The notes under the pieces were generated by a model, which searched no databases, was not told where the DNA came from, and saw only the letters and a program-made list of their open reading frames with translations. Below, piece by piece: positions 9,694 to 20,900 of a stretch of 64,000 nucleotides of DNA (the stretch's first letter is position 1; each line of letters opens with the position of its first letter). The stretch is from Bradyrhizobium sp. SZCCT0148 (GTDB lineage Bacteria; Pseudomonadota; Alphaproteobacteria; Rhizobiales; Xanthobacteraceae): the NCBI RefSeq assembly GCF_018129985.1, contig NZ_JAFCKT010000002.1:558001-622000 (forward strand). Direction: 5' to 3'. Both the position numbers and the translations under genes were made by a program.

Positions 9694-10911
9694 TCAGTCG
9701 CGAAGGCTTGTCGGCACGCCGCTCATCAGTGTCGATGTCGCGGCATTGGCCAGAATGCGGTCGTTGTTGATCATGATCGGGGATGACAGCACGTCGCGGA
9801 GGTGCCGGCCCATGGTGAATTCGCCGTCGTTGCGGTAGCCGGAGAGGCCGGCCGTGCGCATCGCGTGCATCACGGTCTCGACCGCGAGCTCGGAGGCCTG
9901 CACCTTCAGAAGCGTGATCGAGGATTGGAAGTCGAGCGAGCTCAGCGCCCGTTCGTCATGCTCGGCGTGGGCGAAGGCATCGATATTGGCCGATAGCAGC
10001 GCGCGAAGCTTCGCCAGCGACATCTTGGCGGCGGTGAAATGCGCGGCAGCCGGCGGCATCTGGCCACCGGAGCTGCGGGCCGCCTTGCGGATGAAGGCCT
10101 GCGCGCGGGTCACGGCTGCGGCGGCGATGCCGGTCCATGCCGACGACCAGCACAGATGCGCGAACGGCGTCATGGTCTGGGCGTGGATCTTGTCATAGGA
10201 TTCCGGGAAGACGCGATCGGCGGGGCAATCCACCTTCAGTTCGAAGCCGGTGGAGCAGGTGCCGCGCATGCCGAGCGTTTCCCAGCCCAGCGTCCGCTTC
10301 AGCGAATAGTCGTCCTTGGCGAGCGCCAGCAGCACCTGGTCAGAGGCAGCGGCCTCTGTGGCGCGGCGGGCGATGGTGACGAGGCCGTCGGCTTCCGCGC
10401 CGTAGGAGATCACGGTGGCGTCGCGCACCAGCGAAACGGTGTCACCGGCGTGGTCGACGGCGGCGGCGCTGGCGCGGATGTTGCCGCCGTTCTGGCCTTC
10501 GGTGGTGGAGGAGGCGAGCAGCCACTGGTCACGGGCGACCCGGCGCATCATGGTTTCCATCCAGGGGATGCCGTGACCGTGCCTGACGACGCAGGCGACC
10601 TTGGTCTGGTGCATGGCGTAGATCATCGCCGTCGAGGCGCAGGCGCGTCCGAGCGTGTAGCAGATGTCGGTAACGTCGTAGATGGAGGCACCGAAGCCGC
10701 CGAACTCGACCGGGATCATGACGCCGAGCAGCTTCTGCTCGCGTGCGACCTCGAACGCCTTGTGGGGGAAGCGGGCGTCGCGATCGACGCCGTCTGCGTC
10801 GGCCGCAGCCGCTGCGGCGGTCCGGGCTGCGCGCTCGACCAGGGAGGGACCCTGCTCGAGGACGCTCGTATCTGTTTCGTCGACAGTGAGGACTGCTTCA
10901 CGCACGTTCAT
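9694..10911 (-). CDS. Acyl-CoA-dehydrogenase-like flavoprotein of the aminoacyl carrier protein locus
   Basis: The 405-residue protein has the acyl-CoA dehydrogenase fold. It has an N-terminal helical domain (GVMIPVEFGGFGAS), a middle beta domain, and a C-terminal helical domain ending in MRTAGLSGYRNDGEFTMGRH. By eye, neither usual catalytic glutamate is present. The position of IYEGT reads MINNDRI, and the helix that holds ER in isovaleryl- or long-chain-type enzymes reads TPFAHLCWSSAW. This suggests chemistry other than ordinary alpha,beta-dehydrogenation, perhaps on the aminoacyl thioester. It is the first gene of a minus-strand pair with the ligase, behind a GGAGG site. Substrate and reaction are unknown. 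Confidence 0.82.
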   Translation of the reverse strand: MNVREAVLTVDETDTSVLEQGPSLVERAARTAAAAAADADGVDRDARFPHKAFEVAREQKLLGVMIPVEFGGFGASIYDVTDICYTLGRACASTAMIYAMHQTKVACVVRHGHGIPWMETMMRRVARDQWLLASSTTEGQNGGNIRASAAAVDHAGDTVSLVRDATVISYGAEADGLVTIARRATEAAASDQVLLALAKDDYSLKRTLGWETLGMRGTCSTGFELKVDCPADRVFPESYDKIHAQTMTPFAHLCWSSAWTGIAAAAVTRAQAFIRKAARSSGGQMPPAAAHFTAAKMSLAKLRALLSANIDAFAHAEHDERALSSLDFQSSITLLKVQASELAVETVMHAMRTAGLSGYRNDGEFTMGRHLRDVLSSPIMINNDRILANAATSTLMSGVPTSLRD

Positions 10912-11268
10912 ACTCGTCCGCCTCCGGTTTGCCGTTCGAGATCGCCGGCATCATTCGCGATGCACGTAAGCGATCCTCCGGCCATCTTGATTGTGAGATG
11001 AGGCTACGGATTTAATTCAAATTCGTCGATGAAATAGAGGGTAAACAAAGCCAAATTCCGAACGAACAGTTAAGGCCCGGTTGTTTGCATCCGCCGTTTT
11101 TCCGGCATCGCGTTAGGAATCTGGAAGAGGGTCGAATTCCGGACAATCTGAGTCATCGTTTACTAAGAAACGTGAAGTATTGGTGTCGCCCATTGCGGGA
11201 CCGGCAGGCCGTGCCCATCGTAGGCGGCAAGCCGGTCCGACCTTTGACAGACAGACGGGAATTTGCCG
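10912..11268. promoter_or_regulatory. 357-bp divergent intergenic region controlling flavoprotein/ligase and carrier protein
   Basis: No gene is visible here. The stretch must hold promoters for both directions. It contains an A+T-rich patch around 11010-11060. A weak plus-strand promoter-like pair is TTGATT at 10987-10992 and TTTAAT at 11011-11016 (18-bp spacing). I see no clear operator or terminator. Confidence 0.35.
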
Positions 11269-11541
11269 ATGCAAGCCTTTGATACCGAATTGCGCAATCG
11301 CATCATCAAGCTGGTGAAGGGCATCCTCGAACAGAATTCGCTCACCGCCGATGTTACGCCGTCCGCCAAGCTCGTCGATGTCGGCCTGACCTCGATGGAT
11401 ATGGTCAATCTGATGCTTGGCGTCGAAGCCGAGTTCGACTTCACCATCCCGCAGGCCGAGATCACGCCGGAGAATTTCCAGTCCGTCGAGACGCTTGAGC
11501 GGATGGTGGCGACGCAGCTGCAGCTGGCGAACGCGGCATAA
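11269..11541 (+). CDS. Acyl carrier protein-like aminoacyl carrier protein
   Basis: The 90-residue four-helix carrier protein has phosphopantetheine attachment Ser42 in the motif VGLTSMDMVNLM, where ordinary ACPs have DSLD. I chose ATG 11269; a TTG two codons earlier is less likely. It is divergently transcribed from the ligase and flavoprotein genes and is the expected partner for aminoacylation. The acidic fatty-acid-synthase ACP signature is weak, so a role in primary fatty acid synthesis is unlikely. What leaves the carrier, and in what form, is unknown. Confidence 0.9.
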   Translation: MQAFDTELRNRIIKLVKGILEQNSLTADVTPSAKLVDVGLTSMDMVNLMLGVEAEFDFTIPQAEITPENFQSVETLERMVATQLQLANAA

Positions 11542-11663
11542 CGCTCAGGTATCGTCCCTGCGCCGCTCACACCACCGGCATCGCCCCACCACCCCCGTTC
11601 CAAAGCCGCCGCAAAACTGGCATAGCTTAACCATGTCGCACGTGGCGAACAGGTGGAGCAGGT

Positions 11664-12542
<879 letters not shown>

Positions 12543-12555
12543 AAGGCAGAATGCC

Positions 12556-13671
12556 ATGAAGGTCGACGGCAAGCATTTCCGCAGCATCTGGCGCGAGCCT
12601 GACGGCTGGACAATCGGTGCGATCGACCAGCGCCGGCTGCCGCATGAGTTCGTCGTCACGAAACTGACTTCATGCGAAGACGCAGCCATCGCAATCCGCG
12701 ACATGCTGGTGCGTGGCGCCCCGCTGATCGGTGCCACTGCTGCCTACGGCATGGCCCTCGCCATGCGCGAGGACGCCTCCGACGCCGGCCTGAAACGGGC
12801 TTACGAGACGCTCGTGGTGGCGCGGCCGACCGCGATCAATCTGAAATGGGCGCTGGACGAGATGCGCTTGGCGCTCACGCCGATCGATCCGCTGGAGCGG
12901 GCCGAGGCGGCGTATGCGCGGGCCGACGAGATCGTCGAGCAGGACGTCGAGATCAACCGCGGCATCGCCGGCAACGGCCTGAAGCTGATCGAGGCGATCG
13001 CATCGAAGAAGCCGGGCGAGACCGTCAACGTGCTGACCCATTGCAACGCCGGATGGCTCGCCACCGTCGATTGGGGCACCGCAACGGCGCCGATCTATCT
13101 GGCGCACGAGCGCGGCATCAAGATCCATGTCTGGGTCGACGAGACGCGCCCGCGCAACCAGGGCGCCTCGCTCACCGCCTGGGAACTCGGTCATCACGGC
13201 GTGCCGCACACGGTGATCCCCGACAACACCGGCGGCCATCTGATGCAGCACGGCATGGTCGATCTCGCCATCGTCGGCACCGACCGCGTCGCCGCCAACG
13301 GCGACGTCTGCAACAAGATCGGCACCTATCTGAAGGCGCTGGCCGCGCACGACAACGGCGTGCCGTTCTATGTCGCGCTGCCGTCGCCGACGATCGATTT
13401 TGCCGTCCATGACGGCATCCGCGACATTCCGATCGAGCAGCGCAGCGGCGTTGAGGTCACCGACATGACCGGCCGCACCGCGGATGGACGACTGGAGACG
13501 GTGCGCATCGTGCCCGAGGGCTCGCCGGTCGCGAACTACGCGTTCGACGTCACGCCGGCACGGCTGGTGACCGGCCTCATCACCGAGCGCGGCGTGCTGA
13601 AGCCGGATCGCGACGAGCTGGCAGCGGCGTTTCCGGAGCGGATGGCTGCTGCGGCGGCGGAGCAGGTTTAG
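12556..13671 (+). CDS. mtnA: S-methyl-5-thioribose-1-phosphate isomerase
   Basis: The 371-residue protein of the eIF2B-like/MtnA family converts methylthioribose-1-phosphate to methylthioribulose-1-phosphate. The catalytic pair is visible: Cys163 in THCNAG and Asp243 in [25 protein letters not shown] near residue 54 and NKIGTY are further family signatures. It directly follows mtnP. Later enzymes of the usual salvage route (mtnB, mtnC/D or mtnK) are not in the window, so the pathway continues elsewhere or uses a variant. Confidence 0.95.
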   Translation: MKVDGKHFRSIWREPDGWTIGAIDQRRLPHEFVVTKLTSCEDAAIAIRDMLVRGAPLIGATAAYGMALAMREDASDAGLKRAYETLVVARPTAINLKWALDEMRLALTPIDPLERAEAAYARADEIVEQDVEINRGIAGNGLKLIEAIASKKPGETVNVLTHCNAGWLATVDWGTATAPIYLAHERGIKIHVWVDETRPRNQGASLTAWELGHHGVPHTVIPDNTGGHLMQHGMVDLAIVGTDRVAANGDVCNKIGTYLKALAAHDNGVPFYVALPSPTIDFAVHDGIRDIPIEQRSGVEVTDMTGRTADGRLETVRIVPEGSPVANYAFDVTPARLVTGLITERGVLKPDRDELAAAFPERMAAAAAEQV

Positions 13672-13717
13672 TCCGGCGATATCGCACAGCTGCGCTCGCA
13701 ATGACGGGGATCAAAGA

Positions 13718-14353
13718 CTACCCTAGCTTCAACCCCGTCGCCGCCTCGAGCTCCGCAATCGCCTGGGCGCCGCTGGCAACCTTGATCGTGGTCATTCCCA
13801 TCTCGCGCGCGGGTTTCAGATTGACGCCGAGATCGTCGAGATAGACGCAATTGTTCGGATCGACCTTCAGCGTCTCGACCATCAGCCGGTAGATGCGCGG
13901 ATCAGGCTTGCGCAGGCCGATCTTGGCGGATTCGATCACGTGGTCGAACAGCACCATGACTTCAGCGATATAGAGGGAACGCCCCGTCATGCTGCCGATG
14001 GCATTGGCAGGCAGGTTGTTGGTGATGCAGCCGGTCTTGAATTGCGCCTTGATGCGCTTCAGCGCCTCGACCATCTCGGGACGCAGATGGCCCTGCAGCA
14101 GCGGCAGCACGTCGCGGCCGCGCACCTCCGCGCCGAGTGCGAGTGATTCCGTGGCGAACAATTCGTCGAAGGCATCGATATCGATCTCGGCCCGTTCGAA
14201 CCTGGCCCAGGCGTTTTCCAGATGGTTGGCGGCGTTGGTCCGACGGATGATGTCGACGGGCAGCCCACGCTCAGTCTCGAACCGCGCGAACGCCTCGAAC
14301 GGTGAGCTCGTCAGCACGCCGCCAAAATCAAAGATCACAGCCTCGATCGCCAC
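13718..14353 (-). CDS. HAD-superfamily hydrolase, epoxide-hydrolase N-domain-like
   Basis: The 211-residue protein begins with AVIFDFGGVL. This is HAD motif I with the nucleophile Asp (residue 9), but glycine replaces the usual second Asp, as in the HAD-IA group related to the N-domain of epoxide hydrolases and YihX-type phosphatases. Motif II is TNN (residues 111-113), motif III the Lys of GLRKPDPRIY, and motif IV YLDDLGVN. The likely role is a small-molecule phosphatase or a nonphosphatase hydrolase. Neighbours do not narrow the substrate; it is convergent with mtnA. Confidence 0.82.
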   Translation of the reverse strand: MAIEAVIFDFGGVLTSSPFEAFARFETERGLPVDIIRRTNAANHLENAWARFERAEIDIDAFDELFATESLALGAEVRGRDVLPLLQGHLRPEMVEALKRIKAQFKTGCITNNLPANAIGSMTGRSLYIAEVMVLFDHVIESAKIGLRKPDPRIYRLMVETLKVDPNNCVYLDDLGVNLKPAREMGMTTIKVASGAQAIAELEAATGLKLG

Positions 14354-14453
14354 TATCCCGCCCTCGTCAATTCCTTTCCAAGAGCGCTAGCATGGGGTAT
14401 CGGCAAGAGCCAGTCCGAAGCAGTCTGTCGCCGCCACTCCGAAGCGTGTTCCC

Positions 14454-15200
14454 ATGAAGAAGCTTGCCACTCTCATCACGACTGCGCTGCTGCTCGCCAC
14501 ACCCGCGCATGCCATCGTCGGCGGCGGTACGCCGCAGGCCGATGGCGTGGCGCGCGCCGTTGTCACCATCGTCGGTTCGCGCGGCAATTCCTGCACCGGC
14601 ACTCTGATCGCGCCGAAGATCGTATTGACCGGCGCTCACTGCGTGCCGCCGGGCGCGGACTACAAGATCGTCGATCGCAGCGGTGGCGAACCTCAATTGC
14701 TGAACGTTCGCACCATCGCCATCCATCCGGGCTACAGAGCGCAGGTGCATCGCGCCGGTGCAGACGTGGCGCTGTTGCAACTGGAAATTCCACTCAAGGG
14801 AAAATCGGCAGTGCCGGTCGGCACGCCGAGTAGTCCGATCCGGGTCGGTAGCCGCTTCGTCATTGCCGGTACTGGGGTCACCGTGCGCGGTGATGGCAGG
14901 AGCGGCGGAGCCACGCGCGTCGCAGGCCTCGTCGTCACGGGCCAGCCCGGCACGCTTCAGATCCGCCTGGTCGATCCCGTAACCAACGGTGTTCGCGACG
15001 GAATTGGAGCTTGTACCGGCGATTCCGGTGGTCCTGTCTTCGAGGACAAGCCGAACGGCGCCGTGCTTGTCGGAGTCATCAGCTGGGCAACGGGACCGAA
15101 CGCCGGCGATGGCTGCGGCGGATTGACCGGCGTCACGCCGCTCACGCTCTACCGCGACTGGATCGTGCAGACTGCGCGGAGCTGGGGTGCGGCACTGTGA
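14454..15200 (+). CDS. Secreted trypsin-like serine protease (S1 family)
   Basis: The 248-residue protein has a Sec signal peptide (cleavage after PAHA, residue 20), which exposes the mature N-terminus IVGG typical of chymotrypsin-like proteases. The catalytic triad is His62 (TGAHC), Asp104 (ADVALLQLE) and Ser191 (GDSGGP). There is almost no propeptide, so removal of the signal peptide might by itself yield the IVGG terminus that activates these enzymes; this is inference. No good Shine-Dalgarno sequence precedes the ATG. It stands alone between divergent and downstream genes of unrelated function. Confidence 0.92.
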   Translation: MKKLATLITTALLLATPAHAIVGGGTPQADGVARAVVTIVGSRGNSCTGTLIAPKIVLTGAHCVPPGADYKIVDRSGGEPQLLNVRTIAIHPGYRAQVHRAGADVALLQLEIPLKGKSAVPVGTPSSPIRVGSRFVIAGTGVTVRGDGRSGGATRVAGLVVTGQPGTLQIRLVDPVTNGVRDGIGACTGDSGGPVFEDKPNGAVLVGVISWATGPNAGDGCGGLTGVTPLTLYRDWIVQTARSWGAAL

Positions 15201-15324
15201 TTTGACCGCGACTTGATCTATGTCATTTTGAAGCGGAAGCGCGGCGGGTGATCATGCCGGCTGCGGAGGAAACGCGTCGCCCGTCAAGGGCGGCCACAAA
15301 AACAAGCAAGGCATAGAAGCAACA

Positions 15325-16827
15325 ATGAATGTCGCTGTTCGCAGTCACGCCACGGCCAAACAGGCTTCTGAGCATTTCGACGTGCTGATCGTCGGCGCCG
15401 GCATCTCCGGCATCGGCAGCGCCTATCACATCGACAAGCAGCTTCCGGGGACGAGCTACGTGATCCTGGAAACGCAGGCGACGTTCGGCGGCACCTGGAG
15501 CACGCATCGCTATCCCGGCATCCGCTCGGACAGTGATCTCCATACGTTCGGCTACAGCTTCAAGCCCTGGGTGGGGCCGCCGATCGCGACCGCCGAAGAA
15601 ATCCTTGCCTATATGAAGGAAGTGATCGACGAGAACGATATCGCGCGCCACATCCGGTACAAGCACAAGATCAATTCCGCCAGCTGGTCGAGCGAGCAGA
15701 ATCTGTGGACCATCGAGGCCGTGACGACCGACACGGGCGAGGCCAGGACCTTCACCGCGAACTTCCTCTGGATGTGCCAGGGCTATTACCGCCATTCGGA
15801 AGGCTACACGCCGGAATGGAAGGGCACCGATCGCTTCAAGGGCCGCATTGTCCACCCGCAGACCTGGCCTGACGATCTCGACCTCACGAACAAGAAGGTC
15901 GTCGTGATCGGCTCGGGCGCCACCGCGGCAACCCTGGTGCCGAACATCGCGGACAAGTGCGCGCATGTTACCATGCTGCAGCGGTCGCCGACCTATTTCA
16001 GGCTTGGCCGCAACGCCATCGAGATCGCCGAGGAGTTGCGCCGGCTTCAGGTCGACGAGGCCTGGATCCATGAGATCGTCCGGCGCAAGATATTGTTCGA
16101 GCAGGATGCGTTCACCAAGCTCTGCCTGTCCAAGCCCGAGCAGGTGAAGAAGGAACTGATCGGCCAGATCAGCGCGGTGCTCGGTCCGGACTACGACGTC
16201 GAGACGCATTTCACGCCGACCTACCGGCCGTGGCGGCAGCGCATTGCCTTCGTGCCGGATGCCGATCTGTTCAAGGGCATCGCCAGCGGCAAGGCCTCCG
16301 TGGTCACCGACGAGATCGAGGGCTTCGTCGAAAACGGCATTCAGCTCAAATCCGGAAAGCTGCTGGAAGCCGATGTCATCGTCACCGCGACCGGCTTCAA
16401 TCTCGCCGCGCTGGGCGATATCGCCTTCGAGATCGATGGCAAGCCGCTGGCCTTCGGCGACACCGTCACCTATCGCGGCATGATGTTCACAGGCGTTCCG
16501 AACATGGTCTGGGTGTTCGGCTATTTCCGCGCCAGCTGGACGCTGCGCGTCGATCTGGTCGCAGATTTCGTCTGCCGGCTGCTCGGCCATATGAAGGCGA
16601 ACGGCAAGAAGAAGGTCGAGGTACGCCTGCGCGCCGAAGACCACAACATGCCGATCCTGCCCTGGATCGATCCGGAAAACTTCAACCCCGGCTACATGAT
16701 GCGCAACATGGACCTGCTCCCCAAGCGCGGCGATAAGCCGGAATGGCAGCACAGCCAGGATTACTGGACCGAAAAGGACGAGATCCCGAAGACGGATCTG
16801 GATGACAAGGCGTTCGTCTACGGTTGA
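15325..16827 (+). CDS. Flavin-containing Baeyer-Villiger-type monooxygenase
   Basis: The 500-residue enzyme has two dinucleotide-binding folds: FAD at VLIVGAGISGIGSA near residue 20 and NADPH at VVVIGSGATAATL near residue 193. Just before the second is FKGRIVHPQTW, matching the Baeyer-Villiger fingerprint FxGxxxHxxxW. Such enzymes insert oxygen next to a ketone or oxidise heteroatoms. The substrate is not evident and no partner hydrolase lies beside it. It is followed by a long palindromic repeat. Confidence 0.92.
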   Translation: MNVAVRSHATAKQASEHFDVLIVGAGISGIGSAYHIDKQLPGTSYVILETQATFGGTWSTHRYPGIRSDSDLHTFGYSFKPWVGPPIATAEEILAYMKEVIDENDIARHIRYKHKINSASWSSEQNLWTIEAVTTDTGEARTFTANFLWMCQGYYRHSEGYTPEWKGTDRFKGRIVHPQTWPDDLDLTNKKVVVIGSGATAATLVPNIADKCAHVTMLQRSPTYFRLGRNAIEIAEELRRLQVDEAWIHEIVRRKILFEQDAFTKLCLSKPEQVKKELIGQISAVLGPDYDVETHFTPTYRPWRQRIAFVPDADLFKGIASGKASVVTDEIEGFVENGIQLKSGKLLEADVIVTATGFNLAALGDIAFEIDGKPLAFGDTVTYRGMMFTGVPNMVWVFGYFRASWTLRVDLVADFVCRLLGHMKANGKKKVEVRLRAEDHNMPILPWIDPENFNPGYMMRNMDLLPKRGDKPEWQHSQDYWTEKDEIPKTDLDDKAFVYG

Positions 16828-16874
16828 GGCCGCGATTTGCGTAAGGGACGAGGATCATCGCCCCGCACTCCACT

Positions 16875-17012
16875 GTCGTCCCGGGACGCGAAGCGAGCCC
16901 GGGACCCATACTCCAGGAAGTGGTTGTGGAGCGAGCGGGTCACTCCAAATCTCGCCAGATGGCTTCGTGTGGTTATGGGTTCCGGATCTGCGCCTTGCTT
17001 GTCCGGGACGAC
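16875..17012. repeat. Long intergenic palindromic repeat (GTCGTCCCGGGAC family)
   Basis: GTCGTCCCGGGAC at 16875-16887 pairs with GTCCGGGACGAC at 17001-17012, and CCCATA at 16904 with TATGGG near 16974. The outer wording matches dispersed elements at 63043 and, more loosely, 52665. It lies between convergent genes and explains most of the 231-bp gap. Confidence 0.7.
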
Positions 17013-17058
17013 ACCGTTGGATGGGCGAGCGCGTACCAGCTCACCACATCCATCGCCG

Positions 17059-17985
17059 CTACGAATTCCTCCGCGTCGCATTCGCCGCAATCGCCGCCGC
17101 GGCCGTCCGGTTCTCCACGCCGAGCTTGGCGTAGATCTGCTCAAGATGCTTGTCGACCGTGCGCGGGCTGAGGCCCAGGATCTGCGCGATGTCGCGGTTG
17201 GTCTTGCCCTTGCTGAGCCAGGCCAGCACCTCGCCTTCGCGGGTGGTGAGGCCCAATTCGCTGGTGAATTCAGGGGGAAGGGCGCTGCCCGACTCCCTGG
17301 AGAGCCGCAGCAGAAACTCGTTCGGCGCGGTTTCACCCATGTAATAGAGCCGAAGCTGCGGATTGTCCGGCAAGGACACCGCCGGGGATTTCGAGCTGCC
17401 CCTGGCCTTGGCCTGCTCCAGCCATTGCAGCAGCGATGGCGGCAGGACGAAGTCGTCGGCCTGTGCGCCGTGATGGTCGGACAGCAGCTTCTGCGCCTGC
17501 GGCGTTGCCCACAGCAACTTGCCCTGGCGATCGACCGCGAACAGAAACCGGCCGGAGACGTCGAGCGCGGCGCGCGCGCTCTGCGTCAGGCGGGCATTGC
17601 CGAGATGGACGCGGATGCGCGCCAGCATTTCCTCGATCACGATCGGCTTCGTCACGTAATCGACGCCGCCGGCCTCGAGCCCGCGCACGATATGCTCGGT
17701 ATCGGCGAGCCCGGTCATGAAGATCACGGGGACATTGGCAAGGCCCGCATCGCGCTTGAGCCGGCGACAGGTCTCGAAGCCGTCGATGCCGGGCATCACG
17801 GCATCGAGCAGAACGATATCGGGCGTGATCTGGTCGATGATGCGTATCGCCGCCGCGCCGTCGAGAGCCACCATCACCGTCATGCCGGCGCCGTCGAGCG
17901 CGTCGGTGAGCAGCCGCAGCGTCTCGGGAGAGTCATCGACAACGAGCGCGACGTCGCGCTTCTTCGACTCAATGTTCATGCGCAT
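17059..17985 (-). CDS. LuxR/FixJ-type response regulator, partner of the NCS1-kinase
   Basis: In this 308-residue protein the receiver domain occupies residues 12-125, with acidic pair Asp17/Asp18, phospho-acceptor Asp61 (VLLDAVMPG), Thr91 and Lys113. A PAS-like stretch around 140-165 (GRFLFAVDRQGKLLWA) links it to a C-terminal LuxR helix-turn-helix at about 245-300 (LTTREGEVLAWLSKGKTNRD). Its start overlaps the 3' end of the upstream kinase gene by 17 bp, so the two are translationally coupled. It should receive phosphate from that kinase and control the divergent urea/amide operon; the target is inferred from gene order. Confidence 0.9.
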   Translation of the reverse strand: MRMNIESKKRDVALVVDDSPETLRLLTDALDGAGMTVMVALDGAAAIRIIDQITPDIVLLDAVMPGIDGFETCRRLKRDAGLANVPVIFMTGLADTEHIVRGLEAGGVDYVTKPIVIEEMLARIRVHLGNARLTQSARAALDVSGRFLFAVDRQGKLLWATPQAQKLLSDHHGAQADDFVLPPSLLQWLEQAKARGSSKSPAVSLPDNPQLRLYYMGETAPNEFLLRLSRESGSALPPEFTSELGLTTREGEVLAWLSKGKTNRDIAQILGLSPRTVDKHLEQIYAKLGVENRTAAAAIAANATRRNS

Positions 17986-20900
17986 GCAACGTCTTCAAGG
18001 TGGCCATGTACTGGTCGAGATCGAAGCGGTCGACCAGCGACCGCATCTGTGCGACGAAATCGGCATGTTCAGGGTGCTCGTTGCCGATCTCGTCCAGCTT
18101 CAGCTGGATGCCCCTGACGTAACCGATCTGGCCGAGGCCGATCAGCGCCTCGATATGTCGCGCCGGGGGCCTTGATCCGCTCTCGGGGTGCCAGAACGAC
18201 ACCGGTATCTCGTCCGAGCCATATTGCCATTCGATCTTGAGGAGCTGGCGGATCGTCTCCAGCAGCCGCGGGATGTCGATCGGCTTCATCAAATAGCCGT
18301 CGTGGAAGGGCTGCGCCAGCGGCGCGCCATGGGCCTCGATCGCACTGGCCGACACCATCAGGATGCGGGCCTGGTGATGGCCGTTCGCCCGCAAGGCTTC
18401 GGCGACAGCCCAGCCGTCCATGGCGGGCATCGAGATGTCGAGCAGAAACAGATCGGGTCGGCAGTGCTGCGCCAGCGCGAGGCAGCCGGGGCCGTCGGGC
18501 GCGCTGAGCAGGATGAAGCCGAGCGGCGTCAGCACCTCGCGCAGCAGATCGCGATGCACGGGATCGTCGTCGGTGATGAGGATGGTCTTGCGCGCGCCGT
18601 GATAACCGGAGATCGGCGCCTCCACCGGCGCGATGCGCTGCGGATTGGTGACCTCCGACAGCAGGATCTTGACCTTGAACGTGGAGCCCGTGCCGACAGT
18701 GCTCATGACCTTGATGTCGCCGCCCATCACTCCGGCGAGCAGTCGGCTGATGGTCAGGCCGAGGCCGGTTCCGGTCTGCGGCTGCGAAACACCGAGCGCA
18801 CCGCGCTCGAACGGCGCGAAGATGCGTTCAAGATCGTCGCCCTGGATGCCGGGGCCGGTGTCGATCACCTCGAACTCCGCAACGGGGCTGCGATAATGCA
18901 CGACGAACTGCACGCTGCCGGTTTGGGTGAACTTGATGGCGTTCGAGAGCAGATTGATCAGCACCTGGCGCAGCCGCTTCTCATCGGCGTAGACCACGAG
19001 CGGCAGATACGCCGGCCGCTTGAACACGAAATCGATGCCCTTGGCGGCGGCCTGCAGGCGGAACATGCCGACCAGCTGATCCAGGAACTCGCTGAGGCGC
19101 ACTTCGTCGCGCGACAGATACAGCCGCCCCGCCTCGATCTTGGAGATGTCGAGAATGCCGTCGATCAGGCCGGAGAGGTGATCGGCGCTGCGGCGGACGA
19201 CGCGGACCTGATCACGCGGCTTGGTGCTGAGCGTCGTGTCCTGCTCCAGCAGCTGGGCATAGCCGCTGATCGCGTTCAGCGGCGAGCGCAGCTCGTGGCT
19301 CAGGCCCACCACATAGCGGCTCTTGGCGAGGTTGGCGGATTCGGCGACCTCCTTGGCGCGCTGCAGCTCGGCGTCGGTGCGCTTGTGCGCATCGATCTCC
19401 TGAATCAGCAGGGTGGTCTGCCTTCGGGTCTCCTCCTCGGCGGCGCGACGGCTCTGCTGTGCCAGCACGAACAGCCACGCCACCACGCCGATGATGATGC
19501 TGAGCGAGAAGAACACCTTCCAGAGCACGTCGGAGACCAGCGTGTTCTCGCCATGCACGCTTGCCGAGGTCTGCAGATAGATCAGGCCCAGCACCAGAGC
19601 GACGAGACCGGCAGAGACCACAAAAACGCCGACATAGTGGCCGAGTTGCGAGTTGATGCGCGCGTAGATCGGCTGCGGCATCAGCTTGCCCAGCGTCTCC
19701 GATATCTGCGCCTGGATGCGCGCATGCGGCTTGCAGAGATCGTGGCATCGGGCATCCAGTGAACAGCACAAGGAGCAGATCGGTCCGGCGTAAGCGGGGC
19801 AGGAGGCCATGTCCTCCGGTTCGAACGAGTGCTCGCAGATGCAGCACTGGATCGCCTCGAGGTTCTGCCAGCTCCGCTTCGGCTTGCGCGCGATGTAGTA
19901 TTTGCCGTCCGTGGCCCAGGCAATCAACGGGGCGACGATGAAGGCAACCGCGAGCGCGATGAAGGCTGAAAGGGCCTTCGCGGTAGGTCCGAACAGGCCG
20001 TAAAAGGCGCTGATCGAGACGATGGTCGCGATCGTCATCGCGCCTACGCCGACCGGATTGATGTCGTAGAGATGCGCGCGCTTGAATTCGATCTGCTGCG
20101 GCCGCAGTCCAAGCGGCTTATTGACGACGAGATCGGCAACCAGCGCCCCGACCCAGGCAATCGCGACGTTGGAATAGAGCGCCAAGGTTTGCTCTAATGC
20201 CTTGTAGACGCCGATCTCCATCAATAGCAGCGCCACGATGACGTTGAAGACCAGCCAGACGACGCGGCCGGGATGGCTGTGGGTCAGGCGCGAGAAGAAG
20301 TTCGACCAGGCGATGGAGCCGGCATAGGCGTTGGTGACGTTGATCTTCACCTGGGACAGGATCACGAACGTGCCGGTCAGCGCCAGTGCGAGATCAGGCT
20401 GCGACAGCACGTAGCGGAACGCTTCGAGATACATATGCGCCGGCTCGGCGGCCTCTTCGGGCGGCACCCCATGGCTGAGCGCGAAGAAGGTGAGGAACGA
20501 GCCCGCCAGGAGTTTCAGGGCGCCAAGCACGATCCATCCGGGGCCAGCGCTCATCATCGCTATCCACCAGGAGGCCCTGGATGCGCGGCGGTCGCGCGGA
20601 AGGAAGCGCAGGAAGTCGACCTGCTCGCCGATCTGCGCCACCAGCGAAAACACCACCGAGGCCGCGACCCCGAACAGAAGCAGGTCGAAATTCCCGTTGA
20701 GATCGCCGTGCTCGCCCGAGAACTTGCGCCACTCCGTAAAGGAGTGCGGGTTGTGCCAGGCGATCGCCGCGAACGGAATGATGTGGAGCACGATCCACAG
20801 CGGCTGCGTCCACAATTGGAAACGGCTGATCAGCGTGATGCCGTAGGCCACCAGCGGGATGATGACGACGGCGCTGATGAGATAGCCGACCGGCCGCGGA

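Noticed and set aside
11542..11663. Riboswitch ahead of the methionine salvage genes
   Set aside because: The 122-bp gap shows neither the helices of SAM-type riboswitches nor a terminator-antiterminator pair.
14454..16827. Protease and flavin monooxygenase as one operon
   Set aside because: A 124-bp gap, no functional link and no shared motifs; treated as separate genes.
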